Below, piece after piece: positions 39,302 through 47,471 of a DNA stretch of 64,000 nt. The notes beneath the pieces are model-generated. The model saw only the letters and a list, made by a program, of their open reading frames with translations, was not told where the DNA came from and did no database searches. The translations under genes were made by a program, and so were the position numbers. The DNA comes from Phymorhynchus buccinoides (Eukaryota; Mollusca; Gastropoda; Neogastropoda; Raphitomidae): assembly GCA_017654935.2 (NCBI GenBank), contig CM065699.1:8923415-8987414 (forward strand), read 5' to 3'. The stretch's first letter is position 1. The number at the start of each line of letters is the position of its first letter.

Positions 39302-40354
39302 TTATTTCTCCAAATTTGTGGAGTACATAATAGTATTAAATTTTTTGTCAATAAGATTTTTGAACCTATTTAGTGATGATGCATTTACAGTTTCATTAGA
39401 AAGATTGTTCCATGCAGTTATTACTCTGTTAGTAAAAAAGTTTTGAGCTGAACGACTGTTATTTTGTGTATGGGTAGGAGATATTTTGACTCTTGGGACA
39501 AATTTATCACAGGCTTCTGTTAACACATGACTAATGTTACTCCAACAATCATCAATAGATTTATCAACATCTGCAACCCCCGTCCAGTCGACTGAACGCA
39601 CAAATTTTCTCATATCGTCATAGTTTCCCTTGCCTACTAAATATTTAGAAGCACCTGGTGCTGACTGATAGGTCTTAGTAATTCCCAATGTAAAAAATAA
39701 AACACAGTGATGGCTCTTACCGAGTGGAGGAAGGTACTCCACCTCTGAAACAAAGTTTTCATGATTAGTTAAAATAAGGTCTAATATATTAGCCTGTTGT
39801 AAAACTCTATAATGAGTAGGTTCTGTTACTTTTTGAAACAAATAATGCTGTTGGACTGTTTCTAAAAATGTACTGGATGGATGATGCTGGTCACTGTTTC
39901 CAATTTCCTCTTCCCAATTAATCTCTGGGAAATTAAAGTCTCCCATCAGAAGAACATGGTGTGAGTCATATTCAGTAAAAACAGAATCAATAAGCTTATT
40001 TAAGTTTAAACTCTCTTGATATGAACTGTTAGGGGATCTGTAAGCAACAATACAGATGAAGGATTCTTTATTTGGCAAGACAATCTTGCATACAATACAT
40101 GGAGAGAATATCTTCTCAAACTTGTCAAGTCGCACAATATCTAAGTCTTCCCTGACAAACAAGCATACACCTCTTCCTTCATTTATAGTAATAGAATTAA
40201 AGCCTTGAAGGACATATTGATCAATATCGTGGTCAGACTTCTTGGGTAAAACTTCAGTTATGGCTAAAATATCCACCTCTTTCTCTTGTGCTAAATATTC
40301 CAGTTCAGCTAACTTGTTTGTTAAGGTATCAGAGTTAGTATAAACACATTTCAA
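39302..40354 (-). CDS. LINE F ORF2: endonuclease fused to RT C-terminus
   Basis: 350 codons. Endonuclease motifs: CVYTNSDTLTNKLAELE, ILAITEVLPK, GRGVCLFVRED, CIVAYRSPNS, LLMGDFNFPEINW, ANILDLILTN and PLGKSHHCVL. The last normally reads KSDH, so the catalytic Asp is replaced by His. At about residue 297 (ISPTHTQNNS) the sequence switches to SAQNFFTNRVITAWNNLSNE, the conserved end of RT-bearing ORF2. All RT catalytic motifs are absent. The first codon is TTG and the frame is open upstream to about 40400. Ends NLEK-stop in the poly(A). Confidence 0.85.
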   Translation of the reverse strand: MKCVYTNSDTLTNKLAELEYLAQEKEVDILAITEVLPKKSDHDIDQYVLQGFNSITINEGRGVCLFVREDLDIVRLDKFEKIFSPCIVCKIVLPNKESFICIVAYRSPNSSYQESLNLNKLIDSVFTEYDSHHVLLMGDFNFPEINWEEEIGNSDQHHPSSTFLETVQQHYLFQKVTEPTHYRVLQQANILDLILTNHENFVSEVEYLPPLGKSHHCVLFFTLGITKTYQSAPGASKYLVGKGNYDDMRKFVRSVDWTGVADVDKSIDDCWSNISHVLTEACDKFVPRVKISPTHTQNNSRSAQNFFTNRVITAWNNLSNETVNASSLNRFKNLIDKKFNTIMYSTNLEK

Positions 40355-40386
40355 AGAAGAAGAATGATCAAAACTAGAAGCATTAT

Positions 40387-40975
40387 TTATACTATGTACA
40401 TTTGGGAAACGACTAGGGAGTCACTGTTTGCCCTCACCACCACCACCAGCTCCTTGTCACTGCTGTGTGGAGGGCCACTGTCTGCCTGACTACCCGCACC
40501 TTCCTTTTTCAATGTTTCCCTCTCCTCTTTTGTCACTACCCTGCCTTTGAACATAATCACATCCTCGCCTTCTTTCTTTCGTTTAGCAAGTTCCTGTCTT
40601 AGAGCCCATTCTTCATTCCGTTCTTTTTGTGTTTTGTCAGCAGAAATGCCGACCTTGTTGAATTTGGCACTATCTTTGAGCTTCCAGGCTTTTCTTAGGA
40701 TAGCTTGACGAGGACCTGTAGTTTCAAACATGATCTTAATTGGTCTAGGGCGACCAGTAGCAGTAGCCCCATCTGTGTCTTTACGTCTCCCGAGACGGGA
40801 AACGTTGTCAGTGCTCACCAAGGAGGGGTCAAGATCTGGATTGACTGAAGTCAGAACTTCCTTCACTAGCTTCACATCATTTTCTTTCATGGCTTCCTGA
40901 TCCTTACCCTCAGACTCAATGACATTGAACAGAACAATATTATTTATCCTGCTTTCTTTCTCTTTCTGATTTCAT
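40387..40975 (-). CDS. LINE F ORF1-like protein, 5'-truncated
   Basis: The frame is open from about 40975 (SRINNIVLFNVIESEGKDQE) through the ATG at 40890 to 40387. It has VSRLGRRKDTDG, RPRPIKIMFETTGPRQAILR, KVGISADKTQKERNEEWALR and DVIMFKGRVV, the RRM/C-terminal fold typical of CR1- and L1-type ORF1 nucleic-acid-binding proteins. It overlaps the start of ORF2 in another frame. Confidence 0.75.
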
Positions 40976-41232
40976 GCTGCCGTTATGCGCCTAAGAAATA
41001 AGTAGGCCAAGCATGTCCGACTTCGGCTGAAGAAATCTTTGTAAGAATTTATAGAAAAAAAGGCAGGAGAATGGACCAGTAGCGATAGAAAGATAGCAAA
41101 TGACAGTAAGCAAAGTGAAAAGGCAGAGTCAAAGAGAATGACAGAATTAGAGGAAGTTACAAACACAGAACTTCCAGAAGGTGGGGGAACTTTGTACAAA
41201 AGACCCCGCCCCGGTATCCCCACGGGGGGAGG
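40970..41232 (+). repeat. Dispersed repeat R1, copy 4
   Basis: Starts CATGCTGCCGTTATGCGCCT and ends GGTATCCCCACGGGGGG. Close to copy 1 in order and length. Its start coincides with the 5' truncation of LINE F. A head-only R1 fragment (GTTTCCTGTCATGAGCGTAG) lies at 39045-39110. Confidence 0.8.
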
Positions 41233-41982
41233 TAGATGTGAATAAATGAATAAATAAATAAAACGTAAACAACTCTGAGTACAGAAAGTGTATAAGGGTA
41301 GATATAAATAAAATAAACAAAAAGTAAATAAATAGATCAATACATGTAACTTTACCCGTGAATAAGATTATGTCAGCCCTTTTGGCAATCTAACACACAT
41401 ACACGCACGCACGCGCGCACGCACACACACACAGAGTTTAGAATGAAATTAAGCCTACAAATTAAGGCTACAAAATAGAACTGTCTATCTGTGTTCTTTA
41501 TTCTTTTGAGATAGACCGTTCAGGCAGGCACCCCTTGAAATGAGGGTCTATAACACCTATACAATTGAATGACGAACTCACGGGTTTTTCACACACACGC
41601 ACACACATAAACGCGCATGCACGCACACATACGCACGTACGTACACACACACGATTTATTATTTTCTAACTCAATAGTTAACGATTTTAACCGTCCATAC
41701 TATCAACCTTCACACGTGTTTTATTTCGTGCGTTGACAGTGCTTTTTGTGCCTATAGCATTGCAGTTTTAAACAATAGCCTAAGTGTAAATGAAACGTAT
41801 CTACCGTAGGCCTTGAATATGTGAAACGCTCCTTGGCGAAATGCACATAGGCGAAACGGGCATTAGCAAAACGAGGCGCACCGTTCAAACATACGCCGAA
41901 TGATTCGACTCAGTTTTAAGTGACTTTGTGTTATAGTAAACTTATACAAAAATCGAATGATTAAAAAAATAACGGGTGAGTT

Positions 41983-42020
<38 letters not shown>

Positions 42021-42590
42021 GAAGCCTGGGTCAATTCAACGTCACACAAAGGATATGTGGACAATTGCATCACCGTCCTTGTGACGTTTCAGGCCACATG
42101 ACTTCCGTCACTGGTCATTTTGCTGATGTCATTTTAGCGGAGGACCGGTCGGTTGGACGGCGCGTGCAAGCGTTTCTCCGAACTCCGTTCTCAGATTAAA
42201 TGTTGAAGAACGAGTTTGTTCAGAAGACTTCAAGATTATCGTGAGTATTATGATATTTAAACAAATGTGTTGCTTCCCGATTTCCCTTCACCGTGACACA
42301 TAACACCATGCTCTCGGCTCTTCTTCTGCGCCAATGATGTCCACCTACCGTAACCGGCAATAACTGACATATTGGGGTTCAAAGAAAAATCGCTGCGCGG
42401 GGAGAAGAGAAAAAAAGGAGCCTAGATAGATAAGAGAACATGTAGGGCCATGCACTCCCAGCTAGTCCGAGAACACCTGGCCCCACACGAGGAAGAAGAA
42501 ATCAAAAAGCATTTTTACTAGCGACCGTTTTAATTATTCTAATTGTTCTAGCAATGTACATAGTTCTAACTGTTTTAGCAAGGACATGGA
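41233..42590. other. Non-coding stretch with CA repeats
   Basis: CA/CG-rich microsatellites at 41395-41435, 41590-41655 and 41984-42018. Nothing else I can support. Confidence 0.6.
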
Positions 42591-42760
42591 GCCAGGTCTA
42601 ACGGTTTTATACACAAATGCTGATGGTCTGTTAAATAAGAAAGACGAACTTCTCTTACTAATTGATGAAGTTAAACCTAAAATCATTGCTGTTACAGAAA
42701 CTGTACCCATAAAAAGTAAGTGATTTTGTACTGTCAGAATATGGGCTGGACACCTATGAA

Positions 42761-43948
42761 ATGTTTCACAACGAAAGTCCCAATAGGGGGGTGGCTTTGT
42801 TTTTTGACAGAACATTGCATGCACAGGAATGTACCACTTTGAATAAAAGCAAATTTAAAGAGGCAATATGGTGCCATTTTCAAACAAAGGAAAAAGATAC
42901 GGTGTTAGTGGGTTGTGTGTACAAAAGTCCTAACACGACGGACGAGAATTTACTGGAACTAAATAACTTAATTCAAGACAATGAGATACAGAAATATGAT
43001 AAGGTTTGTATCATGGGGGATTTTAATTTTCCAGATATAAAGTGGGATGGCCGGTGGACATCACAAAGAGAAAACGACTTTATTGAAGCCACAAGAGACG
43101 CATATTTATTTCAAATGGTTAATAAACCAACACGAACAAGGGAAGGTCAAAAGGCAAACATATTAGATTTGATCTTAATAAATGATGACCAATTGATATC
43201 AGACATTACTCACTCATGTCCCCTAGGCAAAAGTGACCATCAAGTGCTTATGTTTCATATGTATGTCAACATAGGCAACTTAAGCAATACAGATCAAAGT
43301 CTTAAATTCAATTTTAATAAAGCGAACTTTGCACAAATGAAAGACGAGATTGGTTCACAGACATGGGAGCACTTATACAGCTTGAGTGTTGACGACTGTT
43401 GGCAGAACATTAGAAATAAAATACATAACTTAATGGATAATCACATTCCTAAGGCAAAAGCAAATGTTTCTCAGAAAAACAAGAAGCATAAACCTTATTG
43501 GATGTCATTGGGGTTGAGGAAGAGTATCAAGAGGAAGTCCAAAATCTATAGAAGATATTTAGAAAATGGCAAGTCAAAAGCGAGTAAACGCTATAAAAAA
43601 TATGTGGAAACAAGGGATAATTGTTCAAAACAACTAAAGAAAGAAAGAAAAATTCATGAGAAAAATATTGCCGATAACTGTAAATTTAACCCAAAAATGT
43701 TTTGGAAATATATAAATTCACAGCTAAAAACGAATACAGGTATTGGTCCACTAAGGGATCAACATGAAAATCTAGTTACAACCGATGAAGACAAAGCAAA
43801 TGTTCTTAATGACTTTTTTGCTAGCGTTTTTACTAAAGAGGATACAGAGTCACTACCAAAACTAACTAATGAGCCACCTGCATACTGTACAGATGTGAGA
43901 GTTACCGTTGAAGCGGTTAAAAAAAAAGTTGAAAGAATTGGACGTTAA
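42761..43948 (+). CDS. LINE G endonuclease and linker
   Basis: Endonuclease motifs in order: RGVALFFDRTL, VLVGCVYKSPNT, KVCIMGDFNFPDIKW, ANILDLILINDDQL and the catalytic PLGKSDHQVLMF. A basic linker follows (SIKRKSKIYRRYLENGKSKA) and then NVLNDFFASVFT, the usual lead-in to RT. It ends at 43948 because of a slip in a poly-A run; the RT continues in the next frame. The true N-terminus lies upstream at 42590 in another frame. Confidence 0.85.
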   Translation: MFHNESPNRGVALFFDRTLHAQECTTLNKSKFKEAIWCHFQTKEKDTVLVGCVYKSPNTTDENLLELNNLIQDNEIQKYDKVCIMGDFNFPDIKWDGRWTSQRENDFIEATRDAYLFQMVNKPTRTREGQKANILDLILINDDQLISDITHSCPLGKSDHQVLMFHMYVNIGNLSNTDQSLKFNFNKANFAQMKDEIGSQTWEHLYSLSVDDCWQNIRNKIHNLMDNHIPKAKANVSQKNKKHKPYWMSLGLRKSIKRKSKIYRRYLENGKSKASKRYKKYVETRDNCSKQLKKERKIHEKNIADNCKFNPKMFWKYINSQLKTNTGIGPLRDQHENLVTTDEDKANVLNDFFASVFTKEDTESLPKLTNEPPAYCTDVRVTVEAVKKKVERIGR

Positions 43949-45422
43949 CAAGGCCCAGGGGCCTGACAAGGTACCAGCCAGAGTTCTAAAAGAGTTAAGT
44001 GAGGAACTAGCAATGCCTCTTACAATCTTATTTAATAAGAGTTTGGAGACAGGTTCACTCCCATCAGAATGGAAAACAGCTGAAGTCACAGCTATTTTTA
44101 AAAAAGGTACTAAAACTAACCCTGGTAACTACAGACCAGTCAGCTTAACTTGTATAGTATGTAAGATTTTAGAGCAATTTATAAGAGACACTATAGTAAA
44201 CCATATGACAGATTTTAATTTGTATTCAGATTGTCAACATGGCTTTAGGAGTGGCAGGTCTTGCATGACACAGTTAGTCGAGGTTATGGACGATTTTACT
44301 AAATTTATTGAACAAAAAGAAGCATTTGATATAATTTATTTAGACTTTCGAAAAGCGTTCGACTCTGTACCTCACCAAAGACTACTTTTAAAACTAAAAT
44401 CATATGGCATAACGGGAAATATGTTGCTGTGGGTGGGAGACTTTTTAACAGGTAGAAAACAGAAAGTAAGGGTGGGGGATAAATTTTCATCAAACACGGA
44501 CATTTTGAGTGGCATCCCTCAAGGGAGTATTTTGGGACCTATTTTATTTACTATTTTTATAAATGATTTGCCTGACCAGGTTGAAAGTGTTTGCAAAGTA
44601 TTCGCAGACGACACTAAAATTTACAATTCTTCTCATGAATCGGACATAATACAAAAAGATATAAATAAGCTTACTGAATGGTCTGAGAAGTGGAAATTGT
44701 ATTTCAATGCTGCCAAATGTAAAGTTATGCATTTAGGATTCAAAAATCCACAGAGGGAATATGAAATAACTCATGGCACAAATAGACATAAATTAGAGAC
44801 ATGCACAGAAGAAAAAGACTTAGGGGTGATCTTTGATCCTAATCTTAAGTTTGACAAACATATCACAACAGCTGTTGGCAAGGCAAATAGAATGCTGGGG
44901 CTGATTAGGAGGACTTTTTCAGGAATAAAAAATAATGTGTTCATAAACCTGTATAAAAGCTTGGTGAGACCACATTTAGAATATGGGAATCAAATTTGGA
45001 ACCCATATCTCAAAAGACAGTCTGTGTCAATCGAAAGATGCCAGAGGAGAGCTACCAAACTGATAAAATCTCTTAAAAATAAGGACTATGGTGAAAGGCT
45101 GCGCAGACTGGATTTGCCATCCTTAAAATACAGGAGGCTGCGAGGAGACCTGATAAATGTTTACAAAATTTTTAACAATACTGACTTTACTAACAAAAGA
45201 TTGTTTCAGCTCTCGAACTATTCGAAAACTAGAAGCTGTGAATTAAAAATACTAATACAATACAGCAGAACTAACATTAGAAAACATTTTTTTGCTAACA
45301 GAGTTGCCAAGTATTGGAATAACCTCTCTGCACAAATCAAGCTTGCACCAAACCTTAACCAGTTTAAAAACCTCCTGGACAAAGACCCTAAATTGACAGA
45401 ATTGAGATACCAACATGACTGA
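43908..45422 (+). CDS. LINE G reverse transcriptase
   Basis: About 500 codons. Visible: KAQGPDKVPARVLKEL, FKKGTKTNPGNYRPVSL, FRSGRSCMTQLVEVMDD, IIYLDFRKAFDSVPHQRL (motif A, about 44335), GIPQGSILGPILFTIFIN (motif B, about 44510), VFADDTKIY (motif C, 44598-44624), KDLGVIFDPNLKF, LVRPHLEYGNQIWNPYL, and a C-terminus RKHFFANRVAKYWNNL ending RYQHD-stop. The FADD catalytic pair is intact. Apart from the frameshift at its beginning, this ORF is uninterrupted, so the copy is relatively young. Confidence 0.88.
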   Translation: MKRLKKKLKELDVNKAQGPDKVPARVLKELSEELAMPLTILFNKSLETGSLPSEWKTAEVTAIFKKGTKTNPGNYRPVSLTCIVCKILEQFIRDTIVNHMTDFNLYSDCQHGFRSGRSCMTQLVEVMDDFTKFIEQKEAFDIIYLDFRKAFDSVPHQRLLLKLKSYGITGNMLLWVGDFLTGRKQKVRVGDKFSSNTDILSGIPQGSILGPILFTIFINDLPDQVESVCKVFADDTKIYNSSHESDIIQKDINKLTEWSEKWKLYFNAAKCKVMHLGFKNPQREYEITHGTNRHKLETCTEEKDLGVIFDPNLKFDKHITTAVGKANRMLGLIRRTFSGIKNNVFINLYKSLVRPHLEYGNQIWNPYLKRQSVSIERCQRRATKLIKSLKNKDYGERLRRLDLPSLKYRRLRGDLINVYKIFNNTDFTNKRLFQLSNYSKTRSCELKILIQYSRTNIRKHFFANRVAKYWNNLSAQIKLAPNLNQFKNLLDKDPKLTELRYQHD

Positions 45423-45542
45423 TTGTGTCATCAAAAACCGTCACAGCTGTGCTCAATACTATAAAAAAAAACTATATTGAAAGGGCACTTCAGAGGCCGC
45501 GAGGCCTAGTTGCCCTCATTACCTGACCTGACCTGACCTGAG

Positions 45543-46260
45543 AAGGAGAAGCGGTGGGAGGAGTCGGGGAGAGGAGAGGGGGAGGGAAGGGGGGAGGTGT
45601 CGGTGTGCGCTTATGCAGACTGCTTCAGCACCCTCGAGATGAAGGAGCTGAGCGTGGGGGACTGGATGATTTCTACCTTCTTTCAGTTAGAACCGAGCAA
45701 AGCAAAATGTTCTATCACTGTGGAAAATTTCAGTGTAAGCTGGATGGGGTTGTGAAATTGCACCCAATAATAATAAACCTGGTAACCTGGTACTTCGGAT
45801 GAGACAGGTCTAAAAGAAAACCGAGGTCCCATGTGCGAACGCACGCACAAGATCTTGCGCGCGCGTTAAAGTCCATTCCACTATTCGGTACGAGTAGGCC
45901 ATGTGTGCTGGTGGAATGGATGACACGAACTCACAAAGCACGATAACTTGCTGGTCTAAAGCAAATAATGTGGCATACCACTCATCTATTATAATGCGCT
46001 AACGAAAAAGGAGGGACAGATAAAAACTCGAGTACCGCGTAAATGTCGGACTTTTGCTTGACATGCAGGTCAAGATACACCTTTCATCTATTCATTCCGC
46101 TATGTCAGATTTAAAATGTTGCTTTTGAAAGTGGATTTTGAAGGCAAAATGTTGCTCTTTGTCAATTGGCATTATTTTGAAGCTGCGTTACCTGGTCCCA
46201 CTTGACTGCTTTCCCTTCTTCCTCTTATAATGATTTTTTTTACATCAACTTTTTTATTCT
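45543..46260. other. Non-coding stretch
   Basis: G-rich sequence, then anonymous DNA with TACTTCGGATGAGAC and CGCACGCACAAGATC-type SINE-like phrases (45790-45860). A short exon-like segment at 45611-45672 is discussed in the findings. Confidence 0.5.
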
Positions 46261-46261
46261 G

Positions 46262-46490
46262 ATCGCTTCTCGGCCTTTTGGCTAAGCCACAGTGATTCAG
46301 GAACATACAGTTTTGTTTATACCCTGGTTTGTTTTTTCAGCCCGTCGTACATGGCGAAAGCCGATACGCGACGTTAAACTGAACTTCCATCCATCAACTT
46401 TTAACCAAGCCTTAATGGCTCAGTGGTTAAGACGCTGGGTCGCAAATCCGTAGGTCGCGAGTTCGAGTCTGCCCCTCGCCACAACTTTTT
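46262..46490 (+). mobile_element. SINE-like unit with U2 snRNA 5' end and tRNA-like sequence
   Basis: 46262-46286 reads ATCGCTTCTCGGCCTTTTGG plus CTAAG, the first 25 nt of U2 snRNA, which is almost invariant in animals. It then departs from U2. After 120 bp ending GCGACGTTAAACTGAAC and CCATCCATC comes a tRNA-like block (46412-46483) with an A-box-like TGGCTCAGTGGTTAAGACGC and a B box GAGTTCGAGTC. Whether the two parts form one composite element is not known. Confidence 0.65.
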
Positions 46491-46494
46491 TTTT

Positions 46495-46890
46495 CCGTCT
46501 TCTTCTTCGATCGCTCGGACAGGTTCCTATCAATTATGAACGCAGATGCTTCATGCTGCCATGCGGAGCACGGGTTTATCTATTTGAAGGCAAATCTTTT
46601 CTTCACTATTTTTTTTCACAGAGGAGTTGGGTGGGCAGAAGGGAGGGGGGCGCAGCCCAGGGAGGGGGAAAGCTGGGGGTGGGCGGAGACACGGGGAGGG
46701 GGAAAGCAGGATAGGGGAAACCCCAAGCGAAGCTAGGAATGAGAAGAGGAAGGCGAGTAGGGCTTTTGCACAAATAGTTCCTCTACCTTCTGGAAGTTTT
46801 GTGTTTGGTCTAACCATATTTGTTTTGAAAGGTGCATAACGAAGAATAACGCATCTGCGCTCATGAATTGACAGGAAACCGAGCAAGCAA
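46495..46890. repeat. Dispersed repeat R1, foldback copy
   Basis: Left: CGATCGCTCGGACAGGTTCC then TATGAACGCAGATGC. Right, inverted: GCATCTGCGCTCATGAATTG then ACAGGAAACCGAGCAAGCAA. Two R1 heads face each other (about 50 bp) around G-rich sequence and an inverse R1 body (TTGCACAAATAGTTCC, TTCTGGAAGTTTTG). Confidence 0.7.
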
Positions 46891-47014
46891 TAATGAAGCG
46901 TGTGCTGTCTACTGCGCGCGCGCGTGTGTGTGTGTCTAACATACTATAAAGTAAAATAAATGCTTCTCCCACTTTTCACAACATTTAGGCCCCCTAGGCC
47001 TACTGTTCTCAAAA

Positions 47015-47040
<26 letters not shown>
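47015..47040 (+). repeat. 26-base poly-G tract
   Basis: Uninterrupted G run. Followed by GGATAGGGGAAACCCCAAGCG, also present at 46709-46730, so the flank is duplicated. Confidence 0.9.
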
Positions 47041-47045
<5 letters not shown>

Positions 47046-47153
47046 GGAGCGGGAAAGCAGGATAGGGGAAACCCCAAGCGGGGAAACCCACGGTTTTATC
47101 TAGTATGACATATAACCCTACCTCTGATTGGCTCTTGCTCTTTCCTGATTGTG

Positions 47154-47196
<43 letters not shown>

Positions 47197-47308
47197 GCCG
47201 CAAAGAGATACGCTGAGTAGGAGGCGCTCTCTCTCTCTGTCTACTGATATATTTTAACACTGGGAGTACTTTCGTAGGGCTTGACATATTAATTGTTTCT
47301 TTTCCAGG

Positions 47309-47471
47309 TGGGTAACTGCAAGCTACCGTGTGCAAACGGTGAAGACTCCTATCCTACCCAGCCACCATTTATATTACAACGTACATGTGAGCCGTGAAAA
47401 CTCCCACCCAGCCACCATTTATATTACAACGTGTGAGCCGTGAAGACTCCCACCCAGCCACCATTTGTACA
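47309..47471 (+). promoter_or_regulatory. 5' UTR exon of the SOCS-box-like gene, with triplicated unit
   Basis: A pyrimidine tract and CTTTTCCAG (AG at 47307-47308) mark a likely splice acceptor. The leader then holds three units of about 45-55 bp containing GTGAAGACTCC or GTGAAAACTCC and CACCCAGCCACCATTT. The last unit runs into the ATG at 47472. No ATG in the leader competes in a long frame. Confidence 0.55.

Larger units (their letters stand above)
39278..40975 (-). mobile_element. LINE F, internally deleted: ORF1 - endonuclease - RT C-terminus
   Basis: On the minus strand, an ORF1-like frame (from about 40975) is followed by an endonuclease ORF that passes directly into the last roughly 50 residues of an RT-type ORF2. 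The stop codon TAA is formed where the ORF enters a 25-base poly(A) tail (poly-T at 39278-39303). The RT core is missing without loss of frame. The 5' end is truncated against an R1 repeat. Confidence 0.85.
42590..45541 (+). mobile_element. LINE G (CR1/Jockey-like), nearly full ORF2
   Basis: A plus-strand LINE with endonuclease and RT, no RNase H. ORF2 begins at or before ATG 42590 (VLYTNADGLLNKKDELLLLI). It is broken twice: a frameshift near 42715-42722, and one in a run of A at 43919-43928. The 3' UTR is about 100 bp and ends in ACCTGACCTGACCTGACCTG (45521-45541), the same tail as the truncated copy at 6.0-6.6 kb. Confidence 0.88.

Noticed and set aside
46412..46483. Possible tRNA gene
   Set aside because: A and B box-like sequences are present but the acceptor arm (GCCTTAA against CCTCGCC) does not pair and the anticodon arm is poor; better explained as SINE.
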